A DNA stretch of 64,000 nt, taken from assembly GCF_005796105.1 (NCBI RefSeq), contig NZ_VAUO01000005.1:1-64000 (forward strand), read 5' to 3'. A program made the translations under genes and the position numbers. The notes beneath the pieces were generated by a model. That model saw only the letters and a program-made list of their open reading frames with translations, did no database searches and was not told the origin of the DNA. Source of the stretch: Pseudomonas mosselii (GTDB taxonomy: Bacteria > Pseudomonadota > Gammaproteobacteria > Pseudomonadales > Pseudomonadaceae). Positions 1-10,772 of this stretch are shown piece after piece; position 1 is the first letter of the stretch; the number at the start of each line of letters is the position of its first letter.

Positions 1-35
1 AAACCCCTATCTGCGTAAGCAGGTAGGGGTTTTGT
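1..35 (+). terminator. Rho-independent terminator of an upstream gene
   Basis: The first bases form a hairpin: the arms ACCCCTATCTGC and GCAGGTAGGGGT close on a GTAA loop with one G-T wobble. TTTTGTCTTTCT follows on the plus strand. It most likely ends a transcript that enters from outside the window. Confidence 0.75.
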
Positions 36-140
36 CTTTCTGGCGTCTACACCGCGGGATCCAGATCACGGCTACACCGGCTCCCACATTTCGAGTGAGA
101 ACACTAGAATAGAGCCGACGCCTTCATTCAGAACCTCTCT

Positions 141-800
141 ATGCCTAACCCAGTCGATCCCGAAGCACTGGCGCAGCTGCCGCTGGACGAACTCATCGCC
201 TGCCACGAATGCGACCTGCTGATGCGCAAGACGAGCCTGCAAAATGACGAGAAAGCCATTTGCCCTCGTTGCGGCTACGAACTCTATGCCCATCGGCATA
301 ACCTCGTCAGCCGTAGCTTGGCCCTGGTGCTGACCGCCTTGCTGCTGTACATCCCTGCGAATTTCCTGCCCATCATGCAGCTGCACTTGCTCGGTCAGAC
401 CTCCGATGACACGGTCTGGAGTGGCGTACTTGGTTTGTACAACTCCGACATGCGCGGCATTGCTGTGGTGGTGTTCTTGTGCAGCATGGCCATTCCCCTG
501 CTCAAGTTGTTGTGCCAGCTCGCTGTGCTGCTAAGCATCCGTCTGGACATTGGCCGCAGCTACGGCCTGTTGATCTACCGTATCTATCACCACCTGCGAG
601 AGTGGGGCATGCTCGAGGTGTACTTCATGGGTGTGCTGGTAGCAATCGTCAAACTGGTCGATCTGGCTCAGCTCAGTATTGGTCTCGGCCTGTTCTGCTT
701 TATTAGCCTGCTGCTGGTGCAGGTGTGGTTGGAGGTGGTGATGTCACCGCACCAGATCTGGGTGGCGTTATCTGGGGAGGATGTTCATGCGGGCGATTGA
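141..800 (+). CDS. PqiA/LetA-family membrane protein, first half
   Basis: A 219-residue inner-membrane protein. It has an N-terminal zinc-ribbon pair (C21-x2-C24 and C41-x2-C44) followed by about four hydrophobic segments from residue 58, including the family-typical YIPANFLPIM. In E. coli, LetA/PqiA is a single protein holding two such modules. Here the second module is the next gene, which overlaps this one by 14 bases, so the pair probably works as a split LetA. LetA-type proteins work with MCE-domain tunnels in lipid transport between the inner and outer membranes. The function is inferred from the family and from the MCE gene two positions downstream. Confidence 0.88.
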   Translation: MPNPVDPEALAQLPLDELIACHECDLLMRKTSLQNDEKAICPRCGYELYAHRHNLVSRSLALVLTALLLYIPANFLPIMQLHLLGQTSDDTVWSGVLGLYNSDMRGIAVVVFLCSMAIPLLKLLCQLAVLLSIRLDIGRSYGLLIYRIYHHLREWGMLEVYFMGVLVAIVKLVDLAQLSIGLGLFCFISLLLVQVWLEVVMSPHQIWVALSGEDVHAGD

Positions 801-1410
801 TGCGGGCATTCTGGTCTGTAACGAATGTCATGAACTCAACCGCCGGGAGGAAGGTGCCCACTCGCAGCGCTGTACGCGCTGTGGAGCGGTGGTGCATGAA
901 CGTCGACCTAACAGCATCGTGCGTACCTGGGCTTTGCTGATCACCGCGATGGTGCTTTATATCCCGGCTAACGTCTTGCCAATCATGACCGTCAGCACCC
1001 TCGGCCAGGGCAGTCCAGACACCATCATGTCCGGCGTCATTACGCTGATGAAGCATGGCATGCTGCCAATTGCAGGCGTGGTGTTCGTCGCGAGTATTCT
1101 TGTGCCCACGTTCAAGCTGGTCGGTATCGGCCTGCTGCTGTACTCCGTGCAGCGCCACCAACCGCTATCGGCTCGGCAGCGGATCTGGATGTACCGCTTT
1201 ATCGAGTTCATTGGGCGCTGGTCGATGTTGGATATCTTCGTCATTGCCATTCTGGTGGCGGTGGTGAATTTCGGGCGTATCGCCAGTGTCGAAGCCAACT
1301 TGGGGGCTATCGCTTTTGCCAGTGTGGTGATCCTGACGATGCTTGCCGCTTTAACTTTCGATCCCCGACTGATCTGGGATAACACGGAGTCGGATGACGA
1401 CCATGAGTGA
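787..1410 (+). CDS. PqiA/LetA-family membrane protein, second half
   Basis: A 207-residue partner of the preceding gene with the same build: zinc ribbon C11-x2-C14 / C29-x2-C32, then about four membrane segments with YIPANVLPIM. The ATG at 787 is preferred over 781 because GGGGAGG at 774-780 then lies six bases upstream. The gene overlaps the end of the first-half gene and the start of the MCE gene, which indicates translational coupling in one operon. Together the two halves equal one LetA/PqiA in length and domain order. Confidence 0.87.
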   Translation: MRAIDAGILVCNECHELNRREEGAHSQRCTRCGAVVHERRPNSIVRTWALLITAMVLYIPANVLPIMTVSTLGQGSPDTIMSGVITLMKHGMLPIAGVVFVASILVPTFKLVGIGLLLYSVQRHQPLSARQRIWMYRFIEFIGRWSMLDIFVIAILVAVVNFGRIASVEANLGAIAFASVVILTMLAALTFDPRLIWDNTESDDDHE

Positions 1411-3703
1411 CATGCCTACGGCTAAAACCCGCCCAGCTTCCAATTGGTCGGCCATCTGGATCTTGCCACTGATCGCCCTGATGATCGGTGGCTGGCTGGC
1501 CTGGCAGGCCTACCGGGATGCCGGTATCGAGATCCAGGTGCGCTTCGAGACCGGTGAGGGCATTGTCGCCAACAAGACGGAAGTCATCTTCAAAGGCATG
1601 TCGGTGGGCAAGGTGACCGGCCTGGTCCTGGATAACCAAGGTGAAAATCGCGGTGTCATCGCCACCATTGAGATGCGCAAGGATGCCGAGCCACACCTGA
1701 CCAAAGGGACGCGTTTCTGGCTGGTGAAGCCGAGTGTGAGCCTGGCTGGCATCTCGGGCCTGGAAACCTTGGTCTCAGGTAACTACATTGCCGTCGACCC
1801 CGGTGAAGGTGAGCCCACCAAGCGATTCACTGCCTTGAAGGAGGCTCCGCCGCTTTCTGACAACGAACCGGGCTTGCACCTGACGCTCAAGGCCGAGCGC
1901 CTGGGCTCGCTGAACCGCGATAGCCCGGTGTTCTACAAGCAGATCCAGGTGGGGCGTGTTAAGAGCTATCGTTTGTCCGACGATCAGAGCACGGTGGAGA
2001 TCAAGGTCTTCATCGCGCCAGCCTACGCGAGCCTGGTGCGCAAGCACACGCGCTTCTGGAATGCCAGCGGTGTGAGCATCGATGCCGACCTTTCCGGGGT
2101 CAAGGTGCGCACCGAGTCGCTGTCCAGCATCGTGGCCGGCGGCATCGCCTTCGCTACGCCGGAGAATCGCAAGGATAGCCCTCCCACCGACCCTAGCTTG
2201 CCTTTCCGCTTGTATGAAGACTTCGATGCCGCGCAGGCCGGGATACGCGTCAAGGTCAAGTTCAACGACTTCGATGGCTTGCAGAAGGGGCGTACGCCGG
2301 TGCTCTATAAGGGCATCCAGGTCGGTACGCTCAAAGACCTCAAGGTCGAAGGCGACCTGTCCAGTGCCACCGGCGAGCTGACCCTGGATCCGCTGGCCGA
2401 GGATTACCTGGTCGAGGGCACGCAGTTCTGGGTGGTCAAGCCGTCCATTTCTCTGGCGGGTATCACCGGGCTGGAGGCCTTGGTGAAGGGCAACTACATC
2501 GCTATCCGTCCGGGTGAGCGCAATGCCAAGCCGCAGCGTGAATTCGAGGCGCGGGCGAAGGCCCCGCCGCTCGACCTCAAGGCTCCAGGTCTGCACATGG
2601 TCCTGTTTGCCGATACACTCGGCTCGCTCGAGGTGGGCAGTCCGGTGATGTATCGCCAGGTGCGGGTGGGTAGCGTGCAGAGCTATCAATTTGCCCGCAA
2701 CAGCAAGCGCATCCTCATCGGCGTGCACATCGAGAAGGAGTACGCCAATCTGGTCAATGGCTCGACCCGCTTCTGGAATGCCAGTGGTATCACCCTTACC
2801 GGCGGGCTGTCTGGCATCCAGGTCAAGAGCGAGTCGTTGCAGACCTTGATGTCGGGCGGTATTGCCTTCGACACGCCAAGGTCGGATGTGCCGCTGAAAC
2901 GGCGCATCCCACGTTTCCGCCTGCATGAAAGCCAGGAGGCGGCCAATCGCGCAGGCACCTTGGTGACCATTCGCGTGGAGCGTGCCGATGGCCTGAAATC
3001 CGGCACGCCCATTCGCTTTCGTGGCATTGACGTGGGCAGTGTCGAAAGCGTCGATCTGACCGCAGACCTGCAGGCGGTCGTGCTGCGCGCGCGCATCACC
3101 CAAGCGGCGGAACGTATCGCGCGCCAGGGCACGCAGTTCTGGGTGGTCAAGCCAGCGTTTGGCCTGATGCGTACGGAGAACCTCGACACCGTGATTGGTG
3201 GCCAGTATCTGGAAGTGCAGCCTGCTCTCAGGGACAAGGGCCCACAGCGCGATTTCATCGCCTTGGCCGATGCGCCGGAGGTGAAGGGCGAAGAGGTCGG
3301 CTTGCCGTTGACCTTGAGTGCCTCGCGGCGCGGCTCGATCAAGCCAGGCGTGCCGGTCACCTACCGTGAAGTGGCGGTGGGCAAGGTGACCGGTTTCGAG
3401 CTGGGACAGAGCGCGGACCGCGTGTTGATCCACATCCTCATCGAGCCGCGTTACGCCGGCCTGGTGCGTGGTGGGAGCCGCTTCTGGAACACCAGCGGTT
3501 TTGGTTTCGATTGGGGGCTGTTGAAAGGGGCTTCGGTGCGTACCGAGTCGCTGGAAACACTGGTCGAGGGCGGTATCGCCTTTGCTACGCCAGAGGGTGA
3601 GCAAATGGGCAATCCTGCGCGCCCGCAGCAGACCTTCGCGCTGTTCGACAAGCCGGACGAAGCCTGGCTGCAGTGGGCGCCGAAGATTCCGATCGGGAAA
3701 TGA
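1394..3703 (+). CDS. MCE-domain protein of LetB/PqiB type
   Basis: A 769-residue protein with one N-terminal membrane anchor (about residues 18-40) and six MCE repeats, counted from six copies of a motif like YKGIQVGTL. E. coli PqiB has three MCE domains and LetB (YebT) seven, so this is nearer LetB. Such proteins form stacked hexameric rings that make a hydrophobic tunnel across the periplasm for phospholipids. It overlaps the upstream LetA-like gene. ATG at 1394 or 1403 could be the start; the GGAG at 1386 fits either. Strong hairpins follow the stop codon. Confidence 0.9.
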   Translation: MTTMSDMPTAKTRPASNWSAIWILPLIALMIGGWLAWQAYRDAGIEIQVRFETGEGIVANKTEVIFKGMSVGKVTGLVLDNQGENRGVIATIEMRKDAEPHLTKGTRFWLVKPSVSLAGISGLETLVSGNYIAVDPGEGEPTKRFTALKEAPPLSDNEPGLHLTLKAERLGSLNRDSPVFYKQIQVGRVKSYRLSDDQSTVEIKVFIAPAYASLVRKHTRFWNASGVSIDADLSGVKVRTESLSSIVAGGIAFATPENRKDSPPTDPSLPFRLYEDFDAAQAGIRVKVKFNDFDGLQKGRTPVLYKGIQVGTLKDLKVEGDLSSATGELTLDPLAEDYLVEGTQFWVVKPSISLAGITGLEALVKGNYIAIRPGERNAKPQREFEARAKAPPLDLKAPGLHMVLFADTLGSLEVGSPVMYRQVRVGSVQSYQFARNSKRILIGVHIEKEYANLVNGSTRFWNASGITLTGGLSGIQVKSESLQTLMSGGIAFDTPRSDVPLKRRIPRFRLHESQEAANRAGTLVTIRVERADGLKSGTPIRFRGIDVGSVESVDLTADLQAVVLRARITQAAERIARQGTQFWVVKPAFGLMRTENLDTVIGGQYLEVQPALRDKGPQRDFIALADAPEVKGEEVGLPLTLSASRRGSIKPGVPVTYREVAVGKVTGFELGQSADRVLIHILIEPRYAGLVRGGSRFWNTSGFGFDWGLLKGASVRTESLETLVEGGIAFATPEGEQMGNPARPQQTFALFDKPDEAWLQWAPKIPIGK

Positions 3704-3724
3704 GTGGTTCTGTGTAGCCGCCCC

Positions 3725-3759
3725 AGCAGCGCTGTGCACACCCGTGGACAGCGCTGCTA
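3725..3759. other. Perfect 11-bp stem-loop after the MCE gene
   Basis: AGCAGCGCTGT and ACAGCGCTGCT are separated by 13 bases. There is no T tract, so it may protect the 3' end of the mRNA or assist the terminator 50 bases downstream rather than terminate alone. Confidence 0.5.
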
Positions 3760-3811
3760 GGGTAGCGGCACCCGATATGGCGGGTTGCGCTTCAACAAGA
3801 AACGCAGGCAT

Positions 3812-3840
3812 AAAAAAACCGACCCTGAGGTCGGTTTTTT
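3812..3840. terminator. Bidirectional terminator between the MCE operon and rpsT
   Basis: ACCGACC and GGTCGGT form a stem on a four-base loop, with an A run on the left and a T run on the right. It can therefore act on both the converging plus-strand operon and rpsT, whose stop lies 16 bases away. Confidence 0.85.
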
Positions 3841-3855
3841 CGACAAGAACGTCGC

Positions 3856-4134
3856 TTAGGCAGCTGCAGCTTCTTTCAGTGCCTTGATGTGGCCATTCAG
3901 ACGGCCTTTGTGGCGAGCAGCTTTGTTCTTGTGGATGATGCCTTTATCGGCCATACGGTCGATGACAGGCACTGCCAGAACGTAAGCGGCTTGCGCTTTT
4001 TCGGCGTCTTTTGCGTCAATGGCTTTAACTACATTCTTGATGTAGGTGCGGACCATGGAACGCAGGCTGGCGTTGTGGCTGCGACGCTTCTCAGCCTGTT
4101 TTGCACGTTTCTTGGCGGAAGGTGTGTTGGCCAC
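3856..4134 (-). CDS. rpsT: 30S ribosomal protein S20
   Basis: A 92-residue, Lys/Arg/Ala-rich protein beginning [18 protein letters not shown], as is typical of S20, which binds 16S rRNA early in assembly of the small subunit. The start codon is GTG, placed eight bases after AGGAG. GTG/TTG starts are common for rpsT and help its autoregulation in E. coli; that control is only inferred here. The gene diverges from murJ across a 250-bp gap and ends at a bidirectional terminator. Confidence 0.97.
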   Translation of the reverse strand: MANTPSAKKRAKQAEKRRSHNASLRSMVRTYIKNVVKAIDAKDAEKAQAAYVLAVPVIDRMADKGIIHKNKAARHKGRLNGHIKALKEAAAA

Positions 4135-4384
4135 CGTCGAGCTCCTCGAAAGACTTTAGGTAAATAGCAAACAAAATAGGCCGCGAATCATGCCGATGAG
4201 TCGAACGGATGTCAAGGCCACCTGCAGGGTTCCGCCGAGCGGCAGGATCAAACGGCGGAAAGATTCCTTTCTGTCGCGTGATCTGTAAACTCGGGAATTT
4301 TTGGCTCCCCTGCGAAGGCGCGGGAGTATCGCACATTCGGGCGCCGACTGGCAGCGCCCTCTGCCCTTGGCGTGAAACTTTTCG

Positions 4385-5923
4385 ATGAACCTGCTCAAAT
4401 CCCTTGCCGCAGTCAGCTCCATCACCATGATTTCGCGGGTGCTCGGCTTCGTGCGCGATACCATCCTGGCGCGGATATTCGGTGCCGGCATCGCCACCGA
4501 CGCCTTCTTCATCGCCTTCAAACTGCCCAACCTGCTGCGGCGGATCTTTGCCGAGGGCGCGTTCTCGCAGGCCTTCGTGCCGATCCTGGCCGAGTACAAG
4601 ACCCAGCAGGGCGAGCAAGCAACCCGCACCTTCATTGCCTATATCAGTGGCCTGCTGACGTTGGTCCTGGCGCTGGTCACGGTCATAGGCATCCTCGCTG
4701 CGCCGTGGGTGGTCTGGGCCACTGCTCCGGGCTTCGTCGACAGCGCCGAAAAATACGAGCTGACCACCTCGCTATTGCGGGTGACCTTTCCTTATATATT
4801 GCTGATCTCCCTGTCATCCCTGGTCGGGGCCATCCTCAATACCTGGAACCGCTTCACTGTCCCGGCCTTCACCCCGACGCTGCTCAACGTGGCGATGATC
4901 GCCTTCGCCGTGCTGCTCACCCCGTACTTCGATCCACCGATCATGGCCCTGGGCTGGGGGGTGCTGGCCGGTGGCCTGGCGCAACTGCTCTACCAACTGC
5001 CGGCACTGAAGAAGATCGGCATGCTCGTGCTACCGCGTCTGAACCTTCGCGATACCGGGGTCTGGCGGGTGCTCAAGCAGATGCTGCCGGCCATTCTCGG
5101 TGTTTCGGTGAGCCAGATCTCGCTGATCATCAACACCATCTTCGCCTCGTTCCTGGTGGCAGGCTCGGTGTCTTGGATGTACTACGCCGACCGTCTGATG
5201 GAACTGCCTTCCGGTGTGCTGGGGGTGGCCCTGGGCACCATCCTGCTGCCCACCCTGGCCAAGACCTACGCCAACAAGGACCGCGAAGAATATTCGCGGA
5301 TTCTCGACTGGGGCTTGCGGCTGTGCTTCTTGCTAGTGCTGCCGTGCACCCTAGCCATGGCGATCCTGGCCGAGCCGTTGACCGTGGCGCTGTTCCAATA
5401 CGGCAAGTTCACCGCTTTCGACGCGGCCATGACCCAGCGTGCGCTGATCGCCTATTCGGTAGGGCTGTTGGCGATCATCCTGGTCAAGGTGCTGGCACCG
5501 GGCTTCTATGCCCAGCAGAATATCCGTACTCCGGTGAAGATCGCGGTGTTCACCCTGGTCTGCACGCAGTTGCTGAACCTGGCCCTGATCGGCCCGCTAG
5601 CCCACGCCGGCCTGGCCCTGGCGATCAGCCTGGGCGCCTGCCTGAATGCCGCCCTGCTGTACTGGAAGCTGCGCAGCCAGCAGTTGTTCCAACCGCAGCC
5701 GGGTTGGGTGATGTTCCTGCTCAAGCTGGTATTGGCGGTTGTGCTGATGTCTGGCGTACTGCTGTTGGGCATGCATTACCTGCCGGACTGGGCCGAGGGA
5801 GGCATGCTCGAGCGCTTCCTGCGCCTGGGGGCGTTGATCGTGGCGGGTGTGGTCACTTACTTTGGCTGCCTGTACCTGTGCGGTTTCCGGGCGCGGCATT
5901 TCGCCCGCAAGGCGTTGCATTGA
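4385..5923 (+). CDS. murJ: Lipid II flippase MurJ
   Basis: A 512-residue polytopic membrane protein, the usual MurJ/MviN length with about 14 hydrophobic helices. It starts [20 protein letters not shown] and carries the conserved [14 protein letters not shown] segment. MurJ moves lipid II across the cytoplasmic membrane for peptidoglycan synthesis. It lies upstream of ribF, as in other pseudomonads, and diverges from rpsT. The 250-bp gap upstream must hold both promoters, but no clear -35/-10 pair could be fixed. Confidence 0.96.
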   Translation: MNLLKSLAAVSSITMISRVLGFVRDTILARIFGAGIATDAFFIAFKLPNLLRRIFAEGAFSQAFVPILAEYKTQQGEQATRTFIAYISGLLTLVLALVTVIGILAAPWVVWATAPGFVDSAEKYELTTSLLRVTFPYILLISLSSLVGAILNTWNRFTVPAFTPTLLNVAMIAFAVLLTPYFDPPIMALGWGVLAGGLAQLLYQLPALKKIGMLVLPRLNLRDTGVWRVLKQMLPAILGVSVSQISLIINTIFASFLVAGSVSWMYYADRLMELPSGVLGVALGTILLPTLAKTYANKDREEYSRILDWGLRLCFLLVLPCTLAMAILAEPLTVALFQYGKFTAFDAAMTQRALIAYSVGLLAIILVKVLAPGFYAQQNIRTPVKIAVFTLVCTQLLNLALIGPLAHAGLALAISLGACLNAALLYWKLRSQQLFQPQPGWVMFLLKLVLAVVLMSGVLLLGMHYLPDWAEGGMLERFLRLGALIVAGVVTYFGCLYLCGFRARHFARKALH

Positions 5924-5983
5924 GACGTAGCAGCGGTCAGGCATCGGTTTTTCACGTTCCACGCCCACCGGTGGTGGTGCTGC

Positions 5984-6013
5984 CTGTCGCCAGCGCCCGG
6001 GTGTGGTTATAAT
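5984..6013 (+). promoter_or_regulatory. Putative sigma-70 promoter for ribF operon
   Basis: A perfect TATAAT at 6008-6013 lies about 29 bases before the ribF ATG. The -35 (CTGTCG, 5984-5989) is weak. The position suits transcription of ribF-ileS-lspA-fkpB-ispH separately from murJ. Confidence 0.55.
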
Positions 6014-6041
6014 CGGCCACTTTATGAGCAAGAAGCGCGTT

Positions 6042-6992
6042 ATGCAGCTGGTTCGAGGTCTTCACAACCTGCGCCCCGAGCACCGGGGATGTGTCGCCAC
6101 CATTGGCAACTTCGACGGGGTCCACCGTGGCCACCAGGCGATCCTCGCACGCCTGCGTGAACGCGGTCAGGAACTCGGGCTGGCGACCTGTGTGGTAGTC
6201 TTCGAGCCACAGCCGCGCGAATATTTCGCCCCCGATAGCGCGCCGGCCCGGCTGGCACGCCTGCGTGACAAGGTCGAGCTACTGGCGGGCGAGGGGATCG
6301 ATCGGGTGTTGTGCCTGCCGTTCAACCAGCGCCTGAGCCAGCTCAGTGCCGAGCAGTTCGTCAAGGCGGTGCTGGTTGATGGTCTGGGTGTACGCCACCT
6401 TGAAGTCGGCGACGACTTCCGCTTCGGCTGCGACCGTGCGGGCGACTTTGATTACCTGTTGCAGGCCGGCAAGCAGTTCGGCTTCAGCGTCGAGGCCGCC
6501 AACACAGTGATCCAGGACGGCCTGCGGGTCAGCAGCACCGAGGTGCGCAATGCCTTGGGCCGCGCTGATTTCGAACTCGCCGAGCATTTGCTGGGGCGTC
6601 CCTACCGCATTACCGGTCGCGTGCTGCACGGCCAGAAACTGGCCCGTCAGCTCGGTACCCCCACCGCCAACATCCAGCTCAAGCGCCGCCGCGTGCCACT
6701 GTCCGGGGTCTATCTGGCCAGCATCGAGATCGACGGCAAGCGCTGGCCGGGTGTCGGCAACATCGGAGTACGCCCCACCGTTGCTGGTGACGGGCGTCCT
6801 CACCTGGAGATTCATCTTCTGGACTTCGCCGGCGACCTCTACGGCCGGCGCCTGACGGTGGAGTTCCACCACAAGCTGCGCGAAGAGCAGCGTTTCGCCT
6901 CCCTGGAGGCGCTGAAGTCGGCGATCGACGCGGATATCGCCGCCGCACGTGCCCACTGGCACGCTCAACCGCTAACGAAGAGCCTGAAATGA
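6042..6992 (+). CDS. ribF: Bifunctional riboflavin kinase/FMN adenylyltransferase
   Basis: A 316-residue protein. The N-terminal nucleotidyltransferase half has [12 protein letters not shown] (an HxGH-type site), and the C-terminal half is the riboflavin kinase (GxxLGxPTAN-like segment [10 protein letters not shown]). It converts riboflavin to FMN and then FAD. The start [12 protein letters not shown] is preferred over an upstream in-frame ATG because it gives the standard length and follows a perfect -10 element. The stop overlaps the ileS start, so the two are coupled. Confidence 0.96.
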   Translation: MQLVRGLHNLRPEHRGCVATIGNFDGVHRGHQAILARLRERGQELGLATCVVVFEPQPREYFAPDSAPARLARLRDKVELLAGEGIDRVLCLPFNQRLSQLSAEQFVKAVLVDGLGVRHLEVGDDFRFGCDRAGDFDYLLQAGKQFGFSVEAANTVIQDGLRVSSTEVRNALGRADFELAEHLLGRPYRITGRVLHGQKLARQLGTPTANIQLKRRRVPLSGVYLASIEIDGKRWPGVGNIGVRPTVAGDGRPHLEIHLLDFAGDLYGRRLTVEFHHKLREEQRFASLEALKSAIDADIAAARAHWHAQPLTKSLK

Positions 6993-9820
6993 CCGACTAC
7001 AAAGCCACGCTAAACCTTCCGGACACCGCCTTCCCGATGAAGGCCGGCCTGCCTCAGCGCGAACCGCAGATCCTGCAGCGCTGGGACAGCATTGGCCTGT
7101 ACCAGAAGCTGCGCGAAATTGGCAAGGATCGTCCGAAGTTCGTCCTGCACGACGGCCCGCCCTATGCCAACGGCAAGATCCACATCGGTCATGCGCTGAA
7201 CAAGATTCTCAAGGACATGATCGTCCGCTCCAAGACCCTGTCCGGCTTCGATGCCCCCTACGTGCCGGGCTGGGACTGCCATGGACTGCCGATCGAACAC
7301 AAGGTCGAGGTCACCCATGGCAAGCACCTGACCGCCGACCGCACCCGTGAGCTGTGCCGCGAGTACGCTGCCGAGCAGATCGAAGGGCAGAAGACCGAGT
7401 TCATTCGTCTGGGCGTGTTGGGCGATTGGAGCAACCCCTACAAGACCATGAACTTCGCCAACGAGGCCGGTGAGATCCGTGCCCTGGCCGAGATGGTCAA
7501 GCAAGGCTTCGTGTTCAAAGGGCTCAAGCCTGTGAACTGGTGCTTCGATTGCGGTTCGGCCCTGGCCGAAGCCGAGGTCGAGTACGCCGACAAGAAATCC
7601 CTGGCCATCGACGTGGCGTTCCCGGTCGCGGATAACGACAAGCTCGCCGCAGCCTTCGGTCTCGCCTCGCTGAGCAAGCCGACGGCGATCGTGATCTGGA
7701 CCACCACCCCCTGGACCATCCCGGCCAACCAGGCGCTCAACGTCAACCCGGACTTCAAGTACGCCCTGGTCGACACGGGTGAGCGCCTGTTGGTGCTGGC
7801 CGAAGAGTTGGTCGAGGCATGTCTCAAGCGCTACAGCCTGGAAGGCTCGATCATCGCGACGGCGCTGGGTTCGGACCTGGAGCTGATCAACTTCCGTCAT
7901 CCGTTCTACGACCGCCTGTCGCCGCTGTACCTGGCCGACTACGTCGAGCTGGGGGCTGGCACGGGCGTGGTCCACTCCGCGCCGGCCTATGGTGAAGATG
8001 ACTTCATTAGCTGCAAGCGCTATGGCATGGTCAACGACGACATCCTCACTCCGGTGCAAAGCAACGGCGTGTACGTCGAGTCGCTGCCTTTCTTTGGCGG
8101 CCAGTTCATCTGGAAAGCCAACCCGGCCATCGTCGAAAAGCTGACCGAAGTCGGTGCGCTGATGCACAGCGAAACCATCTCCCACAGCTACATGCACTGC
8201 TGGCGCCACAAGACCCCGCTGATCTACCGCGCCACCGCGCAGTGGTTCGTGGGCATGGACAAGCAGCCAAGCACTGGCGAGCCGCTGCGCGAGCGTGCCC
8301 TCAAGGCTATCGAAGACACCAAGTTCGTGCCGTCCTGGGGCCAGGCGCGCCTGCACTCGATGATCGCCAACCGCCCGGACTGGTGTATCTCGCGTCAGCG
8401 CAACTGGGGTGTGCCGATTCCCTTCTTCCTCGACAAGCAGACCGGCGAGTTGCACCCGCGCACTGTCGAGCTGATGGAAGCAGTGGCCAAGCGCGTCGAG
8501 CAGGAGGGTATCGAGGCCTGGTTCAAGCTCGATGCCGCCGAGCTGCTGGGTGAAGAAGCCGCCCAATACGACAAGATCAGCGACACCCTGGACGTGTGGT
8601 TCGACTCTGGCACCACCCACTGGCACGTGCTGCGTGGCTCCCACGACATCGGCCACGCCACCGGCCCTCGCGCCGACCTGTACCTGGAAGGTTCCGACCA
8701 GCATCGCGGCTGGTTCCACTCCTCCTTGCTGACCGGTTGCGCCATCGACGGCCACGCGCCGTACCGCGAGCTGCTGACCCACGGTTTCACTGTGGACGAG
8801 AGCGGCCGCAAGATGTCCAAGTCGCTGGGCAACACCATCGAGCCTGAGAAGGTCAACAACACCCTGGGCGCCGATATCCTGCGCCTGTGGGTTGCTGCCA
8901 CTGACTACTCCGGCGAGATGGCCGTCTCCGAGCAGATCCTGCAGCGCAGCGCCGACGCCTACCGGCGTATCCGCAACACCGCGCGTTTCCTGCTCTCCAA
9001 CCTGTCCGGCTTCGACCCGGCGCGCGACCTGCTGGCCCCTGAGGACATGCTGGCGCTGGACCGCTGGGCCGTTGACCGCACCCTGCTGCTGCAGCGTGAA
9101 CTCGAAGAGCACTACAGCGAATACCGCTTCTGGAACGTCTACTCGAAGATCCACAACTTCTGCGTGCAGGAACTCGGTGGCTTCTACCTCGACATCATCA
9201 AGGACCGCCAGTACACCACGGGCGCCAACAGTGTCGCCCGTCGTTCCTGCCAGACCGCGCTGTACCACATCAGCGAGGCGCTGGTGCGCTGGATCGCGCC
9301 GATCCTGGCATTCACCGCCGACGAGATCTGGCAGTACCTGCCGGGCGAGCGCAACGAGTCGGTGATGCTCAATGGCTGGTACCAAGGCCTGAGCGAGCTG
9401 CCGCAAGGCACCGAGCTGGACCGTGCGTACTGGGACCGCGTCATGGCGGTCAAGGCAGCGGTCAACAAGGAGCTGGAGAACCAGCGTACCGCCAAGGTCA
9501 TTGGCGGTAACCTGCAAGCCGAAGTCACCCTGTTCGCCGAGGACGGCCTGACCGCTGACCTGAACAAACTGGGCGACGAGCTGCGCTTCGTGCTGATCAC
9601 CTCGGCCGCCAGCGTGGTGCCGTTCGTCCAGGCGCCGGCGGATGCCGTGACAACCGAAGTCGAAGGTCTCAAGCTGAAGATCGTCAAGTCCGGTCACGCC
9701 AAGTGCGGCCGTTGCTGGCACTTCCGCGCCGACGTCGGCAGCCACCCGGAGCATCCGGAAATCTGCGCTCGCTGCGCAGACAACATCAGCGGCTCCGGTG
9801 AGGTGCGCCACTATGCCTAA
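6989..9820 (+). CDS. ileS: Isoleucyl-tRNA synthetase
   Basis: 943 residues, a normal bacterial class-I IleRS. It has the HIGH motif within [11 protein letters not shown] near residue 65, an editing insertion with [18 protein letters not shown] near residue 605, and a C-terminal zinc site (CGRCWHFR and CARC). It charges tRNA-Ile. It overlaps ribF by four bases and lspA by eight, within the ribF-ispH operon. The C-terminal zinc site marks the ordinary housekeeping type rather than the mupirocin-resistant IleS2 form; this is a family-based reading. Confidence 0.98.
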   Translation: MTDYKATLNLPDTAFPMKAGLPQREPQILQRWDSIGLYQKLREIGKDRPKFVLHDGPPYANGKIHIGHALNKILKDMIVRSKTLSGFDAPYVPGWDCHGLPIEHKVEVTHGKHLTADRTRELCREYAAEQIEGQKTEFIRLGVLGDWSNPYKTMNFANEAGEIRALAEMVKQGFVFKGLKPVNWCFDCGSALAEAEVEYADKKSLAIDVAFPVADNDKLAAAFGLASLSKPTAIVIWTTTPWTIPANQALNVNPDFKYALVDTGERLLVLAEELVEACLKRYSLEGSIIATALGSDLELINFRHPFYDRLSPLYLADYVELGAGTGVVHSAPAYGEDDFISCKRYGMVNDDILTPVQSNGVYVESLPFFGGQFIWKANPAIVEKLTEVGALMHSETISHSYMHCWRHKTPLIYRATAQWFVGMDKQPSTGEPLRERALKAIEDTKFVPSWGQARLHSMIANRPDWCISRQRNWGVPIPFFLDKQTGELHPRTVELMEAVAKRVEQEGIEAWFKLDAAELLGEEAAQYDKISDTLDVWFDSGTTHWHVLRGSHDIGHATGPRADLYLEGSDQHRGWFHSSLLTGCAIDGHAPYRELLTHGFTVDESGRKMSKSLGNTIEPEKVNNTLGADILRLWVAATDYSGEMAVSEQILQRSADAYRRIRNTARFLLSNLSGFDPARDLLAPEDMLALDRWAVDRTLLLQRELEEHYSEYRFWNVYSKIHNFCVQELGGFYLDIIKDRQYTTGANSVARRSCQTALYHISEALVRWIAPILAFTADEIWQYLPGERNESVMLNGWYQGLSELPQGTELDRAYWDRVMAVKAAVNKELENQRTAKVIGGNLQAEVTLFAEDGLTADLNKLGDELRFVLITSAASVVPFVQAPADAVTTEVEGLKLKIVKSGHAKCGRCWHFRADVGSHPEHPEICARCADNISGSGEVRHYA

Positions 9821-10328
9821 CACTGGCGCGGGGCGCTTCGGGCGTCTTGCCTGGCTCTGGCTCAGCCTGGTGGTCCTGGTCCTCGACCAGGTCACCAAGG
9901 TGTACTTCGAAGGCAAGTTGAGCCTGTACCAGCAGATCGTGGTCATCCCCGACTACTTCAGCTGGACCTTGGCCTACAACACCGGGGCAGCGTTCAGCTT
10001 CCTGGCCGAAAGTTCCGGCTGGCAGCGCTGGCTGTTCGCCTTGATCGCCATTGTGGTCAGCGGCGTGCTGGTGGTCTGGCTCAAGCGCCTGGGGCGCAAC
10101 GAGACCTGGCTGGCGGTGGCGTTGGCCCTGGTGCTGGGCGGCGCACTGGGCAACCTGTACGACCGCGTCGTGCTGGGCCATGTGGTCGACTTCATCCTGG
10201 TGCACTGGCAGAACCGCCATTACTTCCCGGCCTTCAACCTGGCCGACAGCGCCATTACCGTAGGCGCGGTGATGCTGGCGCTGGATATGTTCAAGAGCAA
10301 GAAGTCCGAGGAGCCTGTCCATGACTGA
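9813..10328 (+). CDS. lspA: Lipoprotein signal peptidase
   Basis: A 171-residue inner-membrane aspartyl peptidase with four hydrophobic segments. It has the family motifs [19 protein letters not shown] and FNLADSAI, whose aspartates form the catalytic pair. It removes signal peptides from diacylated prolipoproteins, so it would process BamD, also encoded in this window. The start inside the end of ileS gives the normal length; a start 15 bases upstream is less likely. The C-terminus overlaps fkpB by eight bases. Confidence 0.97.
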   Translation: MPNTGAGRFGRLAWLWLSLVVLVLDQVTKVYFEGKLSLYQQIVVIPDYFSWTLAYNTGAAFSFLAESSGWQRWLFALIAIVVSGVLVVWLKRLGRNETWLAVALALVLGGALGNLYDRVVLGHVVDFILVHWQNRHYFPAFNLADSAITVGAVMLALDMFKSKKSEEPVHD

Positions 10329-10758
10329 GACCCGTATTGGCCAGAACACCGAAGTCACCCTGCACTTCGCGCTGCACCTGGAAAACGGCGACACCGTCGA
10401 CAGCACGTTCGACAAGGCGCCGGCGGTGTTCAAGGTCGGTGACGGCAATCTGCTGCCAGGTTTCGAGGCCGCGCTGTTCGGCTTCAAGGCCGGCGACAAG
10501 CGCACCGTCAGCCTGGCCCCGGAGAACGCCTTCGGCCAGCACAATCCACAGAACGTGCAGGTGATGCCACGTACGCAGTTCGAAGGCATGGAGCTGTCCG
10601 ACGGGTTGCTGGTGATCTTCAACGATGCGGCCAACACCGAGCTGCCAGGCGTGGTAAAGGCCTTCGATGATCATCAAGTGACCATCGATTTCAACCATCC
10701 GCTGGCTGGCAAGACCCTGAGCTTCGAGGTGCAGATCCTCGACGTGAAGGCCGTGTGA
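10321..10758 (+). CDS. fkpB: FKBP-type peptidyl-prolyl isomerase (SlpA/FkpB)
   Basis: A 145-residue SlyD-like FKBP. The FKBP core is interrupted by an insert-in-flap domain around residues 70-120 ([17 protein letters not shown]). It is probably a cytoplasmic prolyl isomerase and chaperone. Its place between lspA and ispH is conserved in gammaproteobacteria. It overlaps lspA by eight bases. It lacks the His-rich metal-binding tail of true SlyD, which supports the SlpA/FkpB call. Confidence 0.93.
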   Translation: MTETRIGQNTEVTLHFALHLENGDTVDSTFDKAPAVFKVGDGNLLPGFEAALFGFKAGDKRTVSLAPENAFGQHNPQNVQVMPRTQFEGMELSDGLLVIFNDAANTELPGVVKAFDDHQVTIDFNHPLAGKTLSFEVQILDVKAV

Positions 10759-10772
10759 GCCTGGAGCCAAGC

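Noticed and set aside
1775..3811. Long minus-strand open frame opposite the MCE gene
   Set aside because: It mirrors a GC-rich real gene with six MCE repeats; its His/Arg/Gln-rich translation is typical of antisense frames.
7010..9946. 978-codon minus-strand frame opposite ileS
   Set aside because: Antisense shadow of a clear isoleucyl-tRNA synthetase; no motifs or ribosome site.
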